Positions 11,021 to 19,700 of a stretch of DNA of 64,000 nucleotides are shown here, in pieces. The DNA is from Hymenobacter actinosclerus (GTDB lineage: Bacteria > Bacteroidota > Bacteroidia > Cytophagales > Hymenobacteraceae). Under the pieces are notes generated by a model that was given only the letters and a program-made list of their open reading frames with translations, did no database searches and had not been told where the DNA came from. The stretch's first letter is position 1; each line of letters starts with the position of its first letter. Made by a program: the position numbers and the translations under genes. The stretch covers positions 1 through 64,000 of the forward strand of contig NZ_FOHS01000005.1 in assembly GCF_900111515.1 (NCBI RefSeq), given 5' to 3'.

Positions 11021-12439
11021 ATGACTGATTTCTCCCAATACCACCTCGGCGAAGATGCCCAGATCATCACTGAATCTATTCCTGGGCCTCGCTCCCAAGC
11101 CCTACTGCAGGAGCAGCTGGAGCTGGAAGGCAGCGTGGTGTCTTACCCGCGCAGCATCCCAATTGCCTTCAAGCGAGCTAAGGGAGCCATCGTTGAAGAT
11201 GCCGACGGTAACCGCTTCATTGATTTCTTTGCCGGGGCTGGGGTGCTCAACCTAGGGCATTCCAACGCAGATGTGCTGGCCTACACGGCTGCCCAGCAGC
11301 AGGAACTAGTTCACTGTCTTGATTTTCCGACCGAGAATAAACTCTCAGCGATTCGTAAAATTCTTGGCAACCTGCCCGAGCATCTGCGTGACCAGTACAA
11401 AGTGAGTTTTGGCGGCCCCACCGGCTCCGACGCGGTGGAAGCGGCCATCAAGCTGGCTAAAATCAAAACCGGACGCGATACTATTATTGCCTTTACCGGC
11501 GGCTACCACGGCATGACCTCCGGTGCGCTGGCCCTGACCTCCAACGTAGGCTTCCGTAACAAGCTGCCCTCGCTCATTTCCAATGTGCATTACGTGCCCT
11601 ATAGCTACTGCTATCGCTGCGTATTCAAGCAAGAGCCTGGCACCTGTAATAACCAGTGTGTAGATTACCTGCGGACGGTTTTAGAAGACAGCCACTCCGG
11701 TGTGCCAAAACCCGCCGCCATCATTCTGGAACCAATTCAAGGCGAAGGTGGCAATATCGTTCCGCCTGATGGCTATTTGGAAGACATTGTACGGCTGGCC
11801 CATAAGCACGATGTGCTGGTCATCTTTGATGAAATCCAGAGCGGTTTCTTCCGCTCGGGCGAGTTTCTCTCCTGCATGCACACGGATGCCGTACCCGATA
11901 TTATCACCATCTCTAAAGGCCTGGGCGGCGTCGGTTTTCCTATTTCGGCGCTAGTGTACCGCAAAGATGTGGAAGCCTGGGGCCCAGGCCAGCATATTGG
12001 CACCTTCCGCGGCAACCAAGTAAGCCTGGCTGCCAGCAACGGGGCCTTCGACTTTGTCGCAAAACACGGCGTTGCCGAGCATGCCACTCGCATGGGCGAG
12101 TATTTAACGTCCCGCCTTGAAGAGCTCAAGCAGGACTGTCCTTACTTGGGCCAAGTACGCGGCCGTGGCCTGATGATCGGGATGGAGTTTGTGCAGGACC
12201 AGAGTAGCAAGGAGCCATTTGCCGAGTTTGTGCAGGCTTTTCGCCACGCCTGCGTGCATCGTGGTCTGCTGTTCGAAGTAGGAGGCCACTATAACAACGT
12301 CGTGCGCTTGGTGCCCCCACTCATCATCACTCCTACAATTATCGACAATGCCGTGGCCATCATGCGAAGCGCCTTGGAAGCTATAGCCGTGGATTTCCCA
12401 GGTGCTATTGTCCAAGAAGAGGCTATGGTTGAGGCCTAA
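11021..12439 (+). CDS. Diaminobutyrate--2-oxoglutarate aminotransferase-like protein
   Basis: This is a class III PLP-dependent aminotransferase of about 472 residues. The start at 11021 (MTDFSQYHLGE) is preferred over an upstream in-frame codon that lies inside NRPS1. Visible features are the SYPRSIPIAF..AKGAIVEDADGN..IDFFAGAGVLNLGH opening typical of the diaminobutyrate (Dat/EctB/PvdH) group, GGPTGSDAVEAAIK, EPIQGEGG, the VIFDEIQSGF motif and the PLP lysine K299 in ITISKGLGG. Family members convert aspartate-4-semialdehyde and glutamate to L-2,4-diaminobutyrate. It lies 34 bp after NRPS1 and is probably co-transcribed. With the aspartokinase at 42022 it would supply Dab to the cationic-type A domains. 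Acting on a 3-methyl-aspartyl semialdehyde is an alternative. Other omega-aminotransferase activities cannot be excluded. Confidence 0.85.
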   Translation: MTDFSQYHLGEDAQIITESIPGPRSQALLQEQLELEGSVVSYPRSIPIAFKRAKGAIVEDADGNRFIDFFAGAGVLNLGHSNADVLAYTAAQQQELVHCLDFPTENKLSAIRKILGNLPEHLRDQYKVSFGGPTGSDAVEAAIKLAKIKTGRDTIIAFTGGYHGMTSGALALTSNVGFRNKLPSLISNVHYVPYSYCYRCVFKQEPGTCNNQCVDYLRTVLEDSHSGVPKPAAIILEPIQGEGGNIVPPDGYLEDIVRLAHKHDVLVIFDEIQSGFFRSGEFLSCMHTDAVPDIITISKGLGGVGFPISALVYRKDVEAWGPGQHIGTFRGNQVSLAASNGAFDFVAKHGVAEHATRMGEYLTSRLEELKQDCPYLGQVRGRGLMIGMEFVQDQSSKEPFAEFVQAFRHACVHRGLLFEVGGHYNNVVRLVPPLIITPTIIDNAVAIMRSALEAIAVDFPGAIVQEEAMVEA

Positions 12440-12525
12440 TCATCAATCCGCCGCCAGCTCAATCAGACGGCATGTTTGAGCGTGGTCACCGGCCTTCTCC
12501 CCCCCCCTAAACCTTTCTGACGACG

Positions 12526-13410
12526 ATGCAAAAGATCCAAATAGTTGACACCATTTCGGGCCCGGATTTTCACGAGCGGTTCGTAAAAACCAACACGCCG
12601 GTACTCATCCGCAACATGGCCCAGCAGTGGCGTGCCCTGCATGCCTGGAACGAGGCGGAGTATTTTGAAGGCATCGAAAACGGCGTGAAGCTGGCTACTA
12701 AGGTTGGTGACGTATCCAAAGGCCAGCGCGAAATGGTGCTGCTCAGCAACTACGTGCGCCAACTACAGGACTACGAAGCCTGCATTGCTCGCGGCGAAGA
12801 GGCCCGCCGGCCCGCCTACCTGCATGATGTGCCCATCTTCAACCTTATTCCGGGCCTCATCAAGGACATCATGCCCTTTCCTACCGAACTGCTACCAGAG
12901 TGGTACCATGAGCAGTGGTACAATTACATCCAGTTCTTCATGGGCGCCACGGGCAGCCTCACGCCTTTGCACTTCGACACGCTCTGTACCCATAATCTGT
13001 TTTTTCAAGTAGCCGGTCGTAAGCGGTTTCTGCTTATTCCACCCAATCAGAAGGAAAAATGCTACGTGGAAGGCTGGCGTTGGGCCCGCTTTGACCCGAA
13101 CCAACCTGATTACGAGAAGTTTCCTTTGGCCCAGGGTGTTAATGTGATGGAGGTTGAGCTGGACGCCGGCGATATTCTGTTTATGCCCTCCGGCACCCTG
13201 CATCAGGTCCACGGCTTAAGCTATTCGGTATCATTTAATATCGACTGGCACACCACCAAATCGGCGCGTAAAGGCGTCATGTCGGTATTTCGCGGCGCAC
13301 CTCGGCAGAATGGCTATTACAACATGCTCATTCTGGCGGGTTTGTCCCTGAAGGTGCCCCCTCGCTACATCTTTCCCCGCTACAAATCCTATCTGAACTA
13401 CGTGAGCTAA
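12526..13410 (+). CDS. JmjC/cupin-8 family Fe(II)/2-oxoglutarate oxygenase
   Basis: This 294-residue protein has the cupin-like JmjC fold signature. The facial-triad HxD is at H149-F-D151 (TPLHFDTLCTHNLF), the distal His lies in MPSGTLHQVHGL (H226 or H229), and a KRFLLIPP strand follows the HxD. An N-terminal PVLIRNMAQQW block is also typical. Such enzymes hydroxylate amino-acid side chains using iron, oxygen and 2-oxoglutarate. In this cluster the likely target is a carrier-bound or free residue, for example beta-hydroxylation of Asp or of an aliphatic residue. The target cannot be read from sequence. It is followed by a terminator-like hairpin before NRPS2, so it probably ends the first transcription unit. 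Confidence 0.8.
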   Translation: MQKIQIVDTISGPDFHERFVKTNTPVLIRNMAQQWRALHAWNEAEYFEGIENGVKLATKVGDVSKGQREMVLLSNYVRQLQDYEACIARGEEARRPAYLHDVPIFNLIPGLIKDIMPFPTELLPEWYHEQWYNYIQFFMGATGSLTPLHFDTLCTHNLFFQVAGRKRFLLIPPNQKEKCYVEGWRWARFDPNQPDYEKFPLAQGVNVMEVELDAGDILFMPSGTLHQVHGLSYSVSFNIDWHTTKSARKGVMSVFRGAPRQNGYYNMLILAGLSLKVPPRYIFPRYKSYLNYVS

Positions 13411-13449
13411 ATCAGGAAAGTAGCAGCGCTGAAATCCTTCCGCGAAGCG

Positions 13450-13495
13450 GTCTGCGCTAAGAGATGGTACTAGTCTGCGCTAAGGGATGGTACTA
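13450..13495 (+). repeat. Two-copy 23-bp tandem repeat
   Basis: Two adjacent 23-bp units begin gtctgcgctaag and end gatggtacta (13450-13472 and 13473-13495) and differ at one base. They lie in the gap between the oxygenase gene and NRPS2, upstream of the terminator hairpin. No function is evident. Confidence 0.85.
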
Positions 13496-13604
13496 TGCAT
13501 AATCGTGAGCTTGCTTTCAGCTGGTGGAAAAGCCCTAACTCAGCGCGAGCTGCTGATTAGCAGCCGTTGCCCATTGACGCGCAGAGCTGCTGCTGCCCGA
13601 TACG

Positions 13605-13641
13605 AAAAGCCTCGAATGCCCTGTGCATCCGGGGCTTTTTT
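13605..13641 (+). terminator. Intrinsic terminator after the oxygenase gene
   Basis: The arms aaaagcctcg and ccggggctttt pair with one mismatch around a loop and are followed by a T run (ctttttt). It sits 195 bp after the oxygenase stop codon and before the conserved palindrome block of NRPS2. It therefore probably separates the NRPS1-aminotransferase-oxygenase unit from the NRPS2 unit. Confidence 0.6.
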
Positions 13642-13667
13642 GCGCCCTAAGGCCGGATGGGGGAGCA

Positions 13668-13708
13668 GGTTTATCCCGGTAAACCCAGGGTTGGTGTAAT
13701 AAAATTTA
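13668..13708 (+). promoter_or_regulatory. Palindrome plus AT block upstream of NRPS2
   Basis: This is the second copy of the 41-bp block seen at 1066-1106: an imperfect palindrome ggtttatcccggtaaacc (13668-13685) and, after five bases, ttggtgtaataaaattta (13691-13708). It lies 75 bp before the NRPS2 start. Three mismatches separate the copies, and the AT half is identical. It is a candidate co-regulated promoter or operator for the second transcription unit. Confidence 0.6.
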
Positions 13709-13783
13709 TTCGGCCGGGGGGGGTGATGACCTTGCGATGGTCAAGAAGTCGGCACTCGCTGCTCGCTGCTAACTAGCCTCCCT

Positions 13784-16700
13784 ATGAACAACAAGGACAA
13801 CATCCAACAGATTTATCCGCTGACCCCGATGCAGGAAGGCATGCTCTTCCACACGCTACGCGATGAATCCCGAGCTTACTTCTCTCAAACCACTTATACG
13901 GCCCATGGTGAGCTAGATGTTGATGTGCTGGCCCGTAGCCTAGCTGAACTAGGCCGGCGCCACGACATCCTGCGCACCTCCTTTGTCTACGACAAAGTAG
14001 AGCAGCCGCTTCAGGTAGTGCTGCGCAACCGTTGCATAGGCCTAAGTATAGAAGACTTAACCGAGTTGAGCGCTGCCGAGGCCCAAGCCCGTGTGGTCAC
14101 CTGCCGGCAGCAGGCGGTAGCCCAGGGCTTCGACTTAACCCGCGATCCGCTCATCCGCCTAGCGGTGTTGCGCACGGCAGCTACCGTCCACGAGTTTGTG
14201 TGGAGCTACCACCATATCCTTATGGACGGCTGGTGCCTTTCTGTGCTGCTCACCGAGCTGCGCGAAATTTACCGCGCCACTCAGGCCGGGCTACCGGTGC
14301 CGCTTCCGCCACCCGTACCGTTCGGCCGCTACGTAAAGTGGCTGGCTCAGCAGGATAAAGCCGCCGCCGCCACCTACTGGCAAAACTACCTGCGGGGCTA
14401 TGAAACCCTGGCCGCCCTGCCGCCTGACCAGGAGCCACAGCCCGGTGCTCCGCTAGTTGCTCCCGAAGTAGCCACGCTGCACCTGTCTGCCACCGATACG
14501 GCCCGCCTCACTGCCTGGGCCCGGCAGCAGCAAACTACTTTAAATACCGTCTTTCAAGCTTTATGGGGGATTCTGCTGGCCCGCTACAACAACACTACCG
14601 ATGTAGTGTACGGCAATGTTGTGTCCGGCCGCCCAACCGATCTACCCGACGCCGACCAGATAATTGGGCTTTTCATCAATACCGTCCCGTTGCGCGTTAG
14701 CTACACCGGCCACACCCGCTTTGATGAGTTGGTGCGCCAACTGCACCAGGACGCGGTGGAGGCCGTGCCCCACCACCATCAACCGCTGGTGGAAATTCAG
14801 TCCGCCACCGAACTGCGTAGCCAGCTGATTCAGCACGTTATAGCTTTCGAAAACTACCCGGTTCAGGATGACCTGCTGGAGGGAGACTCCGTTGGTAACG
14901 ACCCGTTCAGCCTCGATAATGTCGGCGGTTATGAGCATACCCACTACCACCTCGATGTGGATGTGGAAATAGGCCAGGAGTTGGCCGTGACCATCAGCTT
15001 CAATCCCCAACACTATTCAGCGACCTATGTGCACCGCCTGACCGGGCACTTGGGGCGACTGTTTGCGCAGGTACTAGCCGAGCCCACCGCTCTAGTGGCC
15101 GAACTGGAACTGCTAACCCCGGCTGAGCGCGCCGAGCAGCTACACATGTTGAATCGCGGCGCAATTGAGCTGGGCAACGACCTGCCTATCAACCTGTGCT
15201 TCGAGCAGCAGGTCGCCTGCTTTCCCGAAGCCCTTGCCGTCGTCCACAACGACGTTACCTGGACTTACGCCCAACTCAACACCGAAGCCAACCGCATCGG
15301 GCACCAGTTGCAGAAGCTGGGCGTAGGGGCCGAAGATTTTGTGGGAGTGAATGTGGAGCGCGGTCCCGGGCTGGTAGCGGCCATGCTGGGCATTCTGAAG
15401 TTAGGCGCCCGCTACGTCCCCCTTGACGTACAAAACCCGGCCTCCCGTAACTGCGAGCTAATGGCCAGCAGTACTATGCAAGGCCTTATAAGCGATGCCG
15501 CCGGCCTAGCCATCCTGCTGGGGACGGAAGTCGCCAGCTGGCCCCTGGTACTGAGCCTGGATCCGCTGCCGGCCAATACTGCGCGGCAAATCACCAACCT
15601 GGGTATTGGCTGGGCAGATGCCGATACTGCTCCCGATCAGGGGGCGGCAGAAAACCTGCCGAACCGCAATCGGATGGATTCCTGGGCTTATATGCTCTAC
15701 ACTTCTGGCTCGACAGGCCAGCCCAAAGGAGCTATCACCCGCCATGATGGGGCGATGAATCACATTCTGGCTGAAATCAATGAGCTGGACCTGCCCCAAG
15801 GCTTCCGCTTTCTACAGAGCGCCAGTATTTCGTCCGATATATCAGTGTGGCAGATTCTGGGGCCACTCATGCATGGCGGGACCACCGTTATTATTGATAA
15901 GGACGACCTGCTCAACTACGAAGCCTTACTCCGAGTGCTGGTCCGTCATGATGTTACCATCATCGAATTTGTCCCTTCGTTCCTGCTGGGTCTCACCGAC
16001 TACATCGACAACTACTACTCCGAAACGAACCCGCTCCCATCCCTGCGCTGGCTGATGATGGTAGGCGAAGTAGTGTCCGTGGACCTCGTGAACCAGTGGC
16101 TGCGGGTAGTGCCTGGCTGCCGCATAGTAAACGGCTACGGTCCCTGCGAGGCATCTGATGACATTGCCCAGTACCTCATTGAGCAGCCGCTTGGGCCCGA
16201 AGTGCGCAAGGTGGCAATCGGCCGGCCCATTGCCAACATGAATATATTCGTAGTGGACCGTTTTGGCCGGCTACTGCCCCGTGGCATAGTGGGCGAGCTA
16301 GCCGTATCCGGGGTGGGCGTGGGCGCGGGTTACTGGCAGGAGCCGGCCAAAACCGCCATCAGCTTTGTCCCAAACCACTTCGAAGGTACGCTGGGCGACA
16401 CGATTTACCGCACGGGCGACTTAACGCGCTGGTTGCCTGATGGCAACCTGGAATTTTTGGGGCGCGTCGACCACCAAGTGAAAATCCGGGGCTATCGAGT
16501 GGAGCTGGGTGAAATCGAAAGCCGCCTTCACACCTGTCCGGCCGTAGAGGCTGCCGCCGTAGTTATTCGCCCCTACCAAGGCGAGCAGCAGATTATTGCC
16601 TACCTCGTGCCACGCCAGTCTAAAGCCCTAACTGATGCCGACTTGCAGCAGCAGGTACGGCGACAGGTGCAGGAGTTTGTAAAGGCCCAGCTGGCAACTT

Positions 16701-19700
16701 ACATGCACCCGGCGGAGTACGTTTTGCTGGCCGCCTTCCCGCTCAACCTCAGCGATAAAGTCGACCGCAAGGCCCTGCCTGAGCCCGGCGGCACCCTCCG
16801 CAAAACGGTACTGGTCCCCGTCAATGACACTGAAATCCGTTTGCTGGAACTCTGGCAAAAGATTCTAACCCGCGAGGTCATTGGCACCGATGAAAACTTT
16901 TTCGACGTGGGGGGGCACTCCCTGAAGGCGACGCGCCTGGCAGCCCACATCAACAAAGCCTTCGATACCAACATCTCAGTACGCACGATTTTCACTGCGC
17001 CCACCATCCAGCAGCTTGCTCGTGCCGTGCAAGGCAATGAGGCGGCTTACCAGTCCATCACCCTGGCACCCGCGCAAGCTGACTACCCGCTCTCGCACGC
17101 CCAGCGCCGCCTTTGGCTGGTCAACCAGCTAAATCCCGAAGAGCAGTTCAGCTATAATATGACGGTCGCCTACCGGCTCACGGGGCCACTGCAACCCGAA
17201 GCGCTGGCTAAGGCCCTGCAGCAGCTGGTGACACGCCATGAAATTCTGCGCACAGTATTCGTGACCGAGGCTGGGGAACCGCGCCAGCGCGTGGGGACGG
17301 CTAATGCCTCGCATACCTTGCGCTACAACGATTGGCGCGGGCAGCCTGAGGCGGAAGCCGCAGCCATGGTGCAGGCGCAAGAAGATTTTCACACCGTATT
17401 CAATCTGGCCGAGGGACCTCTTTTTCAAGCCCGGTTGATGCAGCTGGCCGATGAGGACTTCGTTTTTGTACTGGTTCTGCACCATATCGTGGCTGATGGC
17501 TGGTCGAGCGACATTCTGCTCAGCGACCTGCTGACCCTGTACCAGGCTGCCCGCACCGAAACGGTGGCGGTGCTGCCCACACTACCTATCCAGTACAAGG
17601 ACTTTGCCGTGTGGCACAACGCGCAGTTGGCCAGCCCGGCTGCCGAAGCGCACCGCGCCTACTGGCGGGCGCAGTTTGCCGGTGAAGTCCCGGTGCTGGA
17701 GATGCCCACTGATTTCCCCCGGCCCGCCCACCGCACGCAGCGGGGCGCGGTGCTGGAACTGCGCATCGACGCGGCCACCACGTCCGGTCTGCGGCAGCTG
17801 AGCTCCCGCCGCGGCGCTACGCTCTTTATGGGGCTAGTGGCTTCGGTAAAAGCCTTGCTTTATCGCTACACCGGCCAGACTGATCTGGTAGTCGGGACTG
17901 TGGCCTCGGGCCGGGAGCACAGCGACCTTGAGCATCAGATTGGCTTTTACGTCAATACGCTCCCGCTGCGCACTCGCTTGGCCGGCACGGCTTCTTTCGA
18001 AGTGCTGCTCGACCAGGTCAAGCAAGTCGCCCTGGGCGCTTTTGAGCACCAGAGCTACCCCTTTGATCAGCTGGTGGACGACTTGCAAGTCCCCCGTGAG
18101 CTGAGCCGCTCCCCGCTGTTTGACGTGCTGGTAGTGCTGCAAAGCAATAGTGCTGAGGCTGAGGCGGCCAACCCTGCTTCGGAGCTGACCTTCAACGCGG
18201 TGGAGTTATCGCAGGGGTACAGCAAATTCGACCTGACGGTGGAAGCCTGGGAAGAAGCAGAGGGCTTAACCGTAGCGCTGGAATACAGCACTGATTTATT
18301 CATGCCGGCCCGGATCGAACGAATGGCGGGCCATTATGCCCAGTTGCTGCGTGCCATTGTCGCCGGCGCCCACATCGCCCTCGATGCGCTAGACTACCTG
18401 CCTACTACTGAGCAGACGGAGTTACTAGGGTTTGCCGGAACTAGCGTGCCGGTACTGCCTGAGCAAACGGTATCGGCCCAATTTGAGCAGATGGCCGCCC
18501 GCTACCCCAATCAAGTGGCCGTTGCCGATAATGAGCGCACTCTGACCTATGCCCAGCTGAACGCCGAAGCCAACCAACTGGCGCGCTACCTGCGCGAGCA
18601 GTACGAGGTCGGAGCGGAAAGCATTGTGGCCGTGGCCCTCACGCGGCGAGTGGAATTTGTTACCGTAGCGCTGGCCGTGCTCAAAGCGGGTGGGGCTTAC
18701 CTGCCGCTGGAAGTAAACCTGCCCGCCGAGCGGGTGGCCGAGCTGCTGACCGACACCAATGCCCGGGTACTGCTCACTGATGCGGAGGCTCTGCCGCGGG
18801 CGCTGGGCGGCGCTTATGCATGCCTGCACCCGGGGCTAGTGGATTGCTCTGCCTTTGCCGCCACCAATTTGGCTCATGGCGGCCCGCAAAGCAATTCGCT
18901 GGCTTACGTGATGTATACCTCCGGCTCGACAGGCAAGCCCAAAGGGGTAATGGTTGAGCATCGCGGCATCATCCGGCTAGTACTGGATGCAGACTACATC
19001 CACTTTGGGCCGGGCCAGCGGATGCTGCAAACCGGCTCGCTGGCCTTTGATGCGGCTACCTTCGAAATCTGGGGGCCGTTGCTCCACGGTGGACAGGTAC
19101 ATATTCTGGCTCTCGACCACCTGCTCGATACCGATAAACTGCGGCACACTATCCAGCAAAAAGCCATTACGGATGTTTTCTTCACCACATCCTGGTTCAA
19201 TCAGCTGGCTGACGAAGCTCCAGACCTGTTCCATGGTCTGAGACGGGTCCTAACCGGAGGCGAGAAGATATCGGTTGCCCACGTGCGACGGGTGCAGGAA
19301 CACTGCCCCAACGTGGAACTGGTGAACCTATACGGCCCAACAGAAAATACCACCTTATCTACTTACTACCGTATTCCCCGGCCGGCACCCGCCACCATTC
19401 CTCTCGGCGGGCCCATCGCTAACAGCACGGTATACGTGGTGGATGGGCAGGGCAGGTTAGTGCCCAAGGGCATACCCGGTGAACTGTGGCTGGGCGGCGA
19501 GGGGCTGGCCCGCGGTTACTGGCAGGATGCGGACCGCACCCGGCAGCAATTTGTGCCCAACCCCTTCGGCCAAGGCCTGCTTTACTGCTCCGGCGACCGG
19601 GCTTGCTGGCGCGAAGACGGCCAGCTGGATTTTCTGGGAAGAGTTGACAACCAAGTAAAAATCAGGGGTTTTCGCATCGAGCCCGATGAAATAGCCAGCC

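Noticed and set aside
13450..13495. CRISPR-like array
   Set aside because: Only two adjacent units with no spacers; a simple tandem duplication.
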